Below, in pieces: positions 1 to 5,286 of a DNA stretch of 5,286 bases. The position numbers and the translations under genes are program-made. The stretch is from Ruminococcus sp. (GTDB taxonomy: Bacteria; Bacillota; Clostridia; Oscillospirales; Ruminococcaceae). The notes under the pieces were generated by a model that saw only the letters and a program-made list of their open reading frames with translations, ran no database searches and was not told where the DNA came from. How positions within the stretch are numbered: the first letter of the stretch is position 1; each line of letters opens with the position of its first letter. The stretch covers positions 1-5,286 of the forward strand of contig DMBA01000168.1 in assembly GCA_003446315.1 (NCBI GenBank). The letters run 5' to 3'.

Positions 1-1
1 T

Positions 2-955
2 CTTACGCAGCTCGGACTCCCCTGTCAGCCGAATGATACAGAGATCATGCTGGCTGAAATCAAAAGAAGATTCAAACAATTTCTCGGCAAGTCATGCCCG
101 CGGGCTGTGCTGAACTGGATCAGGGGCAGGAATCCCGGTGTGACAAACCGCCGGAACAATTATGATCTTTGCTTTGCACTGGAAATGGATGAACAACAAA
201 CTGCACTGTTCTTTCAAAAGCATTATCTGACATTGCCGTTTTATGTCAAAAGCAAAGTAGATGCAGTGTTTTTGTACTGTCTGCATTATCATAAACCATA
301 TCAGACAGCGGTAAAACTGCTGGAAGAAAGCAGCGATTTTGTCAATCAGGAAAATGCACATACTGCAACATCACAGATCAGGTCGATCATCCTGCAAACC
401 GATGATGACGCAGTATTTTCACGCTATCTGTCTGCACATTGCTATGGAAATGAACAGCAATTCCAGCTCGCAAGAAAAATCATTAAACTTGAAATTGAAC
501 ATGTCAAAAAACATATTATAAAATTTGACACCGAATCGCAGCTTACAGCGGATCGGCTCAACAGCGCAACCATTTTTGAATTGCTTGGATATCACTATCA
601 AAGAAGCGAAAAGGCAATCGAAAAAAAACTGCCGAAACGATTTACGGAATCTTTGCCCAATGATGTAACACTCGGAAAAATCATCCATGACGAGGAAGCA
701 TCCTATGAGCTTCTGCGTAAAACAATGATGCTGCTTCGGTTTTATAATTTTTATTCGGAAACGGTGAATCCGGATCATCAGACGACAAATGAAAATCTGA
801 TGGATTTTCATGCAGAATTGGATGAGATGCTCTTTTCCTGCGGATTTGCGCAGACATATTTGCGGCATCCGTTTGACTGTTTGCTCCTTTATTGTGCAAA
901 CTCCTATGACCCGATCACAACGCTTCACACTGTCATGGAATATGGACGGAATTGA
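2..955 (+). CDS. XRE-like helix-turn-helix protein of unknown role, 5'-partial, upstream of a kinase gene
   Basis: Unrecognised by name. The first ATG in frame is at 47, but it has no Shine-Dalgarno site, and the frame stays open through codons 2-46 (reading LTQLGLPCQPNDTEI), so I treat the gene as entering from the left edge; a start at 47 (302 residues) is the fallback. Counting from that Met, residues about 3-48 look like an XRE/lambda-repressor type fold: a helix (LAEIKRRFKQFLGKS), then a segment with WIRGRNP followed by LCFALEMD, which matches the usual 'W/S-x-x-G-x-x-x-P ... L-A-L' pattern. The rest is helical, with no signal peptide or membrane segment, so it is probably cytoplasmic. 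Residues 55-94 and 262-299 resemble each other (both contain an LYC core followed by a P-x-x-T-type helix), suggesting an internal duplication. It ends 56 bp before the kinase gene on the same strand and is probably its operon partner. The HTH call is by pattern only; DNA binding is inferred. Confidence 0.75.
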   Translation, partial: LTQLGLPCQPNDTEIMLAEIKRRFKQFLGKSCPRAVLNWIRGRNPGVTNRRNNYDLCFALEMDEQQTALFFQKHYLTLPFYVKSKVDAVFLYCLHYHKPYQTAVKLLEESSDFVNQENAHTATSQIRSIILQTDDDAVFSRYLSAHCYGNEQQFQLARKIIKLEIEHVKKHIIKFDTESQLTADRLNSATIFELLGYHYQRSEKAIEKKLPKRFTESLPNDVTLGKIIHDEEASYELLRKTMMLLRFYNFYSETVNPDHQTTNENLMDFHAELDEMLFSCGFAQTYLRHPFDCLLLYCANSYDPITTLHTVMEYGRN

Positions 956-982
956 TTTTTATATCCGCACGCTTCGCGCATG

Positions 983-1003
983 TATAATAAAACAGAAAGG
1001 GGG
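983..1003 (+). promoter_or_regulatory. Possible internal -10 box and ribosome binding site of the kinase gene
   Basis: The Shine-Dalgarno run AAGGGGG at 997-1003 lies 8 bases before the ATG at 1012 and fixes that start, together with an in-frame TAA at 1006-1008. A TATAAT lies at 983-988, but no good -35 is found at 16-18 bp; the nearest candidate, TTTATA at 958-963, has a 19-bp spacer. A transcript starting there would have little room before the RBS. The RBS is solid; the promoter is weak, and cotranscription from upstream is at least as likely. Confidence 0.4.
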
Positions 1004-1011
1004 CGTAAATC

Positions 1012-3750
1012 ATGGATGAAGAATTACAAATCGGAGAAGTGCTGAAAACGGACGGTCGGGAGTATACTGTCATACAGTTTCTCGGACGCGGCAGCAGCTT
1101 TACTGCCTATCTTGCGGAATGCAAATGCGGCGGATTCATAACAAAATGCATTCTGAAACAAAGCAGATCCGTTACAGATGCATGGCGTGACGAAAATGAT
1201 CTGAATGCGCAGTCTCATTATCTGCGCACTGCACAAACACAGCATCATATCCGGCAGATCGCACATCTGATGAACCAAACGCCGCCTGTAAATAACACAT
1301 TCGAGGTAAACGGAAAAGGGTTTATAGATGTCGCAGCCTATAACGGAAATACACTGGATAAACTGCCGAATCTGACCTTGCCGCAATATATGGAGATCTG
1401 TCTCGCTGCTGCAAAAACAGTGCGTTATTACCATGAAGCCGGTTTTCTGTGTCTTGATCTGAAACCGGAAAATATCTTTATTTTACAGAATGCACCGGAT
1501 GATACGATCACGCAGCTTGTAGCATTCATCGACTTTACAAGCGTAAGTCCTGCCGGTGAATCCGGCTTAAACCCGCCTTCCTATACAAAAGCATGGGCTG
1601 CGCCGGAACAGATCAATCCCTATTCCGCCGGAAAAATCGGTGCAGCAGCAGAAATCTATACGCTCGGCGAAATCGTATTCTGGCTGCTGTTCGGGCGGCA
1701 TTCGACGGAGCAGGAGCATCGCGGCTTTTCAAAATATCCGTTCGATGAAGTGAAACGCACATATCATCCATTCACAGACAGACCGGATATTCAGGCGCTG
1801 TTCACAAGGCTGTTCCGCAGTACGATTCGTTCTGCTGCATCGAATCGGTTTCAGAATATGCAGGATGTGGAAAAACTGCTGGCATCGCTCTGTGATGAAC
1901 TGAACAAGAAGGATTATGTGATCCCGAAGCTGCCTGCTGTTTCACCGTACTTTGTCGGCAGAGATGCGGAAATGAAAGCAATCGCAGCGCATCTGAAGCG
2001 CAATCCGGTGCTGTATGTAACCGGCATCGGCGGAATCGGAAAAAGCACGCTGATACGGAACTATCTGTACCGAATGAAGTCGGAATATGATGTGATCGTC
2101 TATCTGGAATATGACGGCGATTTCAAGCGCACCTTCTGTGACGATTTGCAGCTTCAAATCAGCACGATCAGCCGGTTCAGCAGCGAATCACCGGATGATT
2201 ATTTTTACCGTAAACTGTCGTATCTGCGTAATATCTGTACTGAAAAGCGCGTATTGTTTGTACTGGACAATTTCAGCGGAAGAATCACAAAAGATCTGAG
2301 CCGCGTCATTGACTGCGGATATGATACAGTGATCGTCACGCGGAATCAACCGCCGAAAAACAGCTTTGCATGCATCGAAATCGGCGCGATAACGAACATT
2401 GCTGAACTGTTCCGGCTCATTGTTCTGAACCTCGAACGTCCGCTGACAAAGGACGAGCGTGCCGCATTTTCTGAGATCATCAATCTTGTGCAGGGGCATA
2501 CACTTGTGATCGAGCTGATCGCCAGACAGATTGCCGCCGGAAAGCTGGTTGTTCAAATGGCGCTTGCCTTGATTCGGGAGAACGGTTTTTCCCGTTTTTC
2601 CCAAGAAAAGATCGGCAATTATAAGGACGGCGAAGAAGTCTGTGATACACTGTCTGCGATCATTTCGGCGCTGTTCGATGCAGGCGGTATGTCACCGCAG
2701 GAACGCCTGACAATGCAGGTTTTGTCGCTGCTTGATGTGCGCGGGCTGCATGCTGACCTGATCCGTGACATTGTGCATCTGGATCTGCGCTGTGTGCCGG
2801 ATCTGAATATGCAGGGCTGGCTTTCCGCGGACAGCGTGATCCGTATGCATCCGGTCATTGCGGAAACAGTGCGCGGATGGCAGTGGACAGCGGACGAGAT
2901 TGCTGTCATGAATTATCATCAGAAAATGATTGATATTTATGCAGGCATGGCAAATGCAGCGCATATCCGCGGGATTGTTCGGGAAGCAGAACGATATTGT
3001 GCAGCGCATCCGCAGCATCTCGTCAAGGCGATGTATTATGATATGGTCGGTTGGTATGAGGATGTGCTGACCGGCGGCTGCTATGTTCCGCAAAATGCCG
3101 GAGAAGCCGAACAGTTTCTTCGTCATATTGAAACTGCTGAGAACGCCATTCGTGAAGCCGGATTGTCTGATGCGCCGGAAAGTACACATTATCTTGCAAA
3201 ATACTGCCTTTCGCTTGCGAGTATCCTGATTCGCAGTATGTATGCGGAATATATCCAATACGCCGCTGATCTGATGATACGGGCGCGTGACCTGATTGAC
3301 AAACATGAACCGGCATACAGCGAAAACCGCTGCTTCCTCTGCATGGTCACGGCGTGGTATTTCACGTTATGTAAGCCGGACTGTGCGCAGACCAAACTGT
3401 ATACAGAAAAGGCTGCCGCGATTGCAGCACAGGTCTTCCTGACGGAACTCGAAATCATTGACATTATCCATATTCCGACGGCAAATTGCTGGCTCTATCA
3501 CGACGATTTGCAGACTGCTGCGGAAAAACTGGAAGAAGCCGTCACAATCTGCAAAAAGTATCCGGATCTGCTGCCGTACATTGACAAACAGGCAGACCTG
3601 CTGAACTGTCTGCTTGATGTCTATGCAGCACTGCAGGATTATGCGAAATGCCGTGAACTGATCGCCGAGATCGACCGCATCAATGAAACATACCGTGACC
3701 AGGGTATTTTCCGCGAGATTCCCCCCGAAATACGGAAAAAAACAGCTTAA
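1012..3750 (+). CDS. Serine/threonine protein kinase fused to a STAND (NB-ARC-like) NTPase and TPR-like repeats
   Basis: A 912-residue multidomain signalling protein, probably cytoplasmic, as no signal peptide or membrane segment is visible. Kinase domain, about 15-295: glycine loop GRGSSF (25-30), probable ATP lysine K49, catalytic loop CLDLKPEN (147-154, with D149 and N154), DFT (174-176) where DFG is usual, APE (197-199), and the F-helix motif EIYTLG (214-219). The catalytic Lys, Asp, Asn and metal Asp are all present, so it is probably active. NTPase, about 311-510: FVGR (314-317), Walker A GIGGIGKST (338-346), Walker B VLFVLDN (414-420), sensor-like VIVTRN (440-445), and GHTL (495-498) in the place of the GLPL motif. 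A winged-helix segment, 561-623, ends in RMHP (611-614), like the MHD motif that holds ADP in STAND proteins. Residues about 625-905 form helix pairs of TPR type, likely the sensing end. The start at 1012 is forced by a stop two codons upstream. Domain classes are confident; the signal, substrate and biological role are unknown. Confidence 0.93.
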   Translation: MDEELQIGEVLKTDGREYTVIQFLGRGSSFTAYLAECKCGGFITKCILKQSRSVTDAWRDENDLNAQSHYLRTAQTQHHIRQIAHLMNQTPPVNNTFEVNGKGFIDVAAYNGNTLDKLPNLTLPQYMEICLAAAKTVRYYHEAGFLCLDLKPENIFILQNAPDDTITQLVAFIDFTSVSPAGESGLNPPSYTKAWAAPEQINPYSAGKIGAAAEIYTLGEIVFWLLFGRHSTEQEHRGFSKYPFDEVKRTYHPFTDRPDIQALFTRLFRSTIRSAASNRFQNMQDVEKLLASLCDELNKKDYVIPKLPAVSPYFVGRDAEMKAIAAHLKRNPVLYVTGIGGIGKSTLIRNYLYRMKSEYDVIVYLEYDGDFKRTFCDDLQLQISTISRFSSESPDDYFYRKLSYLRNICTEKRVLFVLDNFSGRITKDLSRVIDCGYDTVIVTRNQPPKNSFACIEIGAITNIAELFRLIVLNLERPLTKDERAAFSEIINLVQGHTLVIELIARQIAAGKLVVQMALALIRENGFSRFSQEKIGNYKDGEEVCDTLSAIISALFDAGGMSPQERLTMQVLSLLDVRGLHADLIRDIVHLDLRCVPDLNMQGWLSADSVIRMHPVIAETVRGWQWTADEIAVMNYHQKMIDIYAGMANAAHIRGIVREAERYCAAHPQHLVKAMYYDMVGWYEDVLTGGCYVPQNAGEAEQFLRHIETAENAIREAGLSDAPESTHYLAKYCLSLASILIRSMYAEYIQYAADLMIRARDLIDKHEPAYSENRCFLCMVTAWYFTLCKPDCAQTKLYTEKAAAIAAQVFLTELEIIDIIHIPTANCWLYHDDLQTAAEKLEEAVTICKKYPDLLPYIDKQADLLNCLLDVYAALQDYAKCRELIAEIDRINETYRDQGIFREIPPEIRKKTA

Positions 3751-3784
3751 TTCCGGAATTGGAATCCATTTTTATAATCGCCTT

Positions 3785-3832
3785 TTGTGTTGTGATATAC
3801 TAAAATCAGCAAAACCCAAAATCACAACACAA
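3785..3832. repeat. Perfect 12-bp inverted repeat spanning promoter and 5' leader
   Basis: The left arm TTGTGTTGTGAT (3785-3796) is the exact reverse complement of the right arm ATCACAACACAA (3821-3832), with 24 bases between. Each arm is itself a tandem pentamer (TTGTG twice, or CACAA twice). The left arm covers the TG of the extended -10 and the first base of the -10 box; the right arm runs into the first two bases of the Shine-Dalgarno site. It could be a pair of operator half-sites for a repressor, or an RNA hairpin in read-through transcripts that hides the RBS. Neither arm is followed by a T-run, so it is not a terminator. Confidence 0.7.
3793..3801 (+). promoter_or_regulatory. Extended -10 promoter of the zinc-ribbon membrane protein gene
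   Basis: TGATATACT at 3793-3801 fits TGN-TATAAT with one mismatch. There is no good -35: 17-18 bp upstream lies AT-rich sequence (TTATAA at 3772-3777), which is tolerable for an extended -10 promoter. The transcript would begin near 3808, giving a leader of about 38 bases that contains only the right arm of the inverted repeat. A TATAAT at 3773-3778 is a second, weaker -10 candidate without a -35. Confidence 0.55.
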
Positions 3833-3837
3833 GGAGG
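3831..3837 (+). promoter_or_regulatory. Strong ribosome binding site overlapping the inverted repeat
   Basis: AAGGAGG is a near-perfect Shine-Dalgarno sequence 8 bases before the ATG at 3846, and it fixes that start. Its first two bases belong to the right arm of the inverted repeat, and the next two G's could form G-U pairs with T3784 and T3783 if both arms are present in one RNA. Confidence 0.85.
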
Positions 3838-3845
3838 TTATTTTT

Positions 3846-4712
3846 ATGAATGAACAGATCAATCCGCAGGGCGCATTTGTGCCCGCAAAATGCCTGAATT
3901 GCGGCGGTGAATTTCCGGTCAATCCATCGCAGGAATGCTGCGTCTGTCAGTTCTGTCAGCAGCCGGTTATCACGGGGAATGCGATCCGGAATTATCAGAC
4001 AAATCGCAGCAATGACCGCACCGGTTTTGTCTCTGCACCGCCTGTTCCGCCGCAGGAACCGCCGAAGAAAAAGCATACTCTGCTCTGGGTGCTCGGCTGG
4101 ATCTTCTGTTTCCCGATTCCGTTGACAATTCTGATGCTGCGCAGCAATTCGATGAACAAAAAAGTCAGATACGGCATCATTGCCGCAGGTTGGATCGTTT
4201 ATCTGATCCTGATGATATCCGGACAAGCTCGCAGCAGGCAGCAGGAGCAGACTCCGCCCGAAGAACCGACTCGCATTGAGACAACCGTTCCGGAAGACAG
4301 TGAGCCGGAAACAAAGCCCATAACGACAACAAAGAAAACGCCGGAAACGGAACCGGAACCCGAAGAAACAGAATTGCCCGCAGAAGAATCATCCGAAGAT
4401 GAATTGTCATTGCAGGATATGAAAGATATGATCGCAAACGGCGATTATTCGCTTGTCACGCCGGAATTCAAGGAGTTCATGGATTCCTATGAAGCATTCT
4501 GCGACAATTATCTCGCATTTATGCAGAAATATAATTCCGGTGAAGGCGACATGATGTCAATGCTCAACGACTATACAACAATGATAACCGATATGCAGGA
4601 ATGGACGGAGAAAATCGACGCAATTGACGAGCAAACACTCTCGCCTGCCGATGATGCATACTATCTGCTGGTTACGCTGCGCGTTGAACAAAAACTGATC
4701 GGTGCGCTGTGA
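3846..4712 (+). CDS. Zinc-ribbon, two-TM membrane protein with C-terminal DUF6591-like domain
   Basis: A 288-residue protein of unknown function. Residues 16-37 hold two CxxC knuckles (C16/C19 and C34/C37, with extra cysteines C31 and C32), a short zinc ribbon. A Pro/Lys-rich stretch (64-76) leads into a first hydrophobic segment, about 77-98, with a FPIP motif (89-92), and a second, about 109-126. Both flanking loops are basic, so topology is ambiguous; two segments would put both ends on the same, probably cytoplasmic, side. Residues about 130-188 are a disordered linker rich in Thr, Glu and Pro. The C-terminal part, about 188-288, is helical, with VTPEFKEFMDSYEAFCDNY (204-222) typical, as I recall it, of DUF6591 proteins of clostridia; I could not check this. 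It has its own promoter and RBS upstream and a strong terminator downstream, so it is probably a single-gene transcript. A functional tie to the kinase is possible but unproven. Confidence 0.88.
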   Translation: MNEQINPQGAFVPAKCLNCGGEFPVNPSQECCVCQFCQQPVITGNAIRNYQTNRSNDRTGFVSAPPVPPQEPPKKKHTLLWVLGWIFCFPIPLTILMLRSNSMNKKVRYGIIAAGWIVYLILMISGQARSRQQEQTPPEEPTRIETTVPEDSEPETKPITTTKKTPETEPEPEETELPAEESSEDELSLQDMKDMIANGDYSLVTPEFKEFMDSYEAFCDNYLAFMQKYNSGEGDMMSMLNDYTTMITDMQEWTEKIDAIDEQTLSPADDAYYLLVTLRVEQKLIGAL

Positions 4713-4761
4713 AGAACCCCGATCTCAGGATACCTGATTTTCTAAAATCGTTTCATGACAA

Positions 4762-4797
4762 GAAGCCTGATTCGTTTGAAATCAGGCTTCATTTTTT
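4762..4797 (+). terminator. Rho-independent terminator
   Basis: A perfect 11-bp stem, GAAGCCTGATT (4762-4772) with AATCAGGCTTC (4780-4790), a 7-base loop, and a run of six T's at 4792-4797. It lies 50 bases after the stop codon of the zinc-ribbon gene and just before the next promoter. No matching T-run exists for the other strand, so it acts on + strand transcripts. Confidence 0.92.
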
Positions 4798-4804
4798 CAG
4801 GTGA

Positions 4805-4833
4805 TTGACAGATTTCGTATCATGCAGTATAAT
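4805..4833 (+). promoter_or_regulatory. Consensus sigma-A promoter
   Basis: TTGACA at 4805-4810 and TATAAT at 4828-4833, separated by exactly 17 bp, match the housekeeping consensus in all twelve positions. Transcription would start near 4840, giving a leader of about 47 bases before the ATG at 4887. Such a perfect match suggests strong expression unless a repressor acts here; I see no clear operator in the leader. Confidence 0.9.
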
Positions 4834-4873
4834 AGTGAATATACCATTTTCATATCAACACTGAATATGGAGC

Positions 4874-4879
4874 AAGGAG
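4874..4879 (+). promoter_or_regulatory. Ribosome binding site of the 3'-partial gene
   Basis: AAGGAG lies 7 bases before the ATG at 4887 and selects this start over the internal Met at codon 8. Confidence 0.85.
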
Positions 4880-4886
4880 CTTAACG

Positions 4887-5286
4887 ATGTCTGATAATAA
4901 CAAAATTATGGATCAGCTCGATGCTGAGATCAGAAGCTGCTTTCCGGCATCAGAATATGCGCAGGAGCATATAGAGGAAATCATAGAAAAAGCATATCAG
5001 AATTGTGTAAAGAAAGTCTATACGACACGGGGCTATGATCTGGGGATTGCCTGTCCGAGCCTTGTCAATCATCGTGTGATCGGCGGTCATAAAAAAGGAC
5101 GGATCATCAAGAGCATACCGGAAAAAGATGCTTATTGTGAAATTGGCTATGATAACAACAATCAGCCGTTGTATTTCAAATCGGTAAACGAGTTCAGAAG
5201 CGAAGACACCTATTTCTTTTTTGAATATGACAATGCTTTCTGGGCAATGGAGATGGAGTCCGTTTATAAGAATAAAAGAACCAGAT
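4887..5286 (+). CDS. Protein of unknown function, 3'-partial
   Basis: The frame is open from the ATG at 4887 to the right edge (133 complete codons), beginning MSDNNKIMDQLDAEIRSCFP. The start is supported by a consensus promoter and a well-placed RBS. Residues about 5-42 look like two amphipathic helices (ending IEEIIEKAYQNCVKKVY). From about residue 60 the chain is strand-like, with GHKKGRIIKSIPEKDAYCEI (67-86) and a Phe/Tyr-rich segment, EDTYFFFEYDNAFWAMEM (106-123). No signal peptide, membrane segment or cysteine cluster is seen, so it is probably cytoplasmic. The KGRIIK...Y...G...YF...EYDN pattern reminds me loosely of small beta-rich proteins found near polymorphic toxins (immunity-like), but this is a weak impression, not a call. 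A terminator precedes it, so it begins a separate transcription unit. Confidence 0.82.
   Translation, partial: MSDNNKIMDQLDAEIRSCFPASEYAQEHIEEIIEKAYQNCVKKVYTTRGYDLGIACPSLVNHRVIGGHKKGRIIKSIPEKDAYCEIGYDNNNQPLYFKSVNEFRSEDTYFFFEYDNAFWAMEMESVYKNKRTR

Noticed and set aside
47..49. ATG at 47 as the true start of the first gene.
   Set aside because: No Shine-Dalgarno site precedes it, and the frame is open upstream to the edge with protein-like codons; kept only as a fallback.
419..928. A 169-codon minus-strand frame opposite the first gene.
   Set aside because: Composition is a Cys/Ile/Arg-rich reverse reading with no start signals; the + strand frame has a domain-like pattern and continues to the window edge.
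2188..3316. Several open frames of 70-200 codons on the minus strand opposite the kinase gene.
   Set aside because: They overlap a gene with clear conserved domains, lack ribosome binding sites and have no recognisable motifs; they are shadows of the real frame.
3749..3773. Palindrome AATTCCGGAATT followed by a short hairpin (ATTCC/GGAAT) and five T's after the kinase stop, as a possible terminator.
   Set aside because: The hairpin has only 5 bp, mostly A-T, and the T-run begins three bases after the stem; too weak to call.
3822..4226. A 134-codon minus-strand frame across the start of the zinc-ribbon gene.
   Set aside because: It would run antisense through a gene with a clear promoter, RBS and zinc ribbon, and has no start signals of its own.
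4834..4886. Repeated TGAATAT motif in the leader of the last gene as an operator.
   Set aside because: Two copies of a short A/T-rich word in an A/T-rich leader are expected by chance and show no symmetry.

Overview
The window looks like part of the chromosome of a low-to-mid GC Firmicute, most probably a gut or rumen clostridium of the Ruminococcus/Oscillospiraceae type. The basis is A/G-rich Shine-Dalgarno sites, sigma-A style promoters, and protein styles I associate with Ruminococcus: an XRE-like regulator beside a serine/threonine kinase, and a zinc-ribbon/membrane/DUF6591-like protein. This assignment is inferred from sequence style, not from a database match. All four genes lie on the + strand.

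Layout. (1) Bases 2-955 hold the 3' part of a gene for a helical protein with a probable XRE-like helix-turn-helix near its N-terminus; its frame is open to the left edge, so the true start is probably outside the window. (2) After a 56-bp gap, bases 1012-3750 encode a 912-residue cytoplasmic fusion: an N-terminal Ser/Thr protein kinase, a central STAND/NB-ARC-like NTPase with winged helix, and a C-terminal TPR-like helical region. (3) A 95-bp intergenic stretch carries an extended -10 promoter and a perfect 12-bp inverted repeat that touches both the promoter and the ribosome binding site of the next gene. (4) Bases 3846-4712 encode a 288-residue protein with an N-terminal zinc ribbon, two membrane segments, a Thr/Glu/Pro-rich linker and a C-terminal DUF6591-like helical domain. 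(5) A strong rho-independent terminator (4762-4797) and a consensus TTGACA-N17-TATAAT promoter (4805-4833) separate it from (6) a gene of unknown function that starts at 4887 and runs off the right edge.

How they may work together. The first two genes are close enough to be cotranscribed and resemble a regulator-kinase pair. The kinase protein has the build of a sensor-switch-effector: TPR region as ligand sensor, NTPase as switch, kinase as output. That architecture is used in bacterial signalling and in STAND-type antiviral proteins, but nothing here proves a defence role. The membrane zinc-ribbon protein has its own promoter and could be an independent gene; a link to the kinase, for instance as a substrate through its Thr-rich linker, is speculation. 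I see no RNA genes, mobile elements, CRISPR arrays or integration sites.
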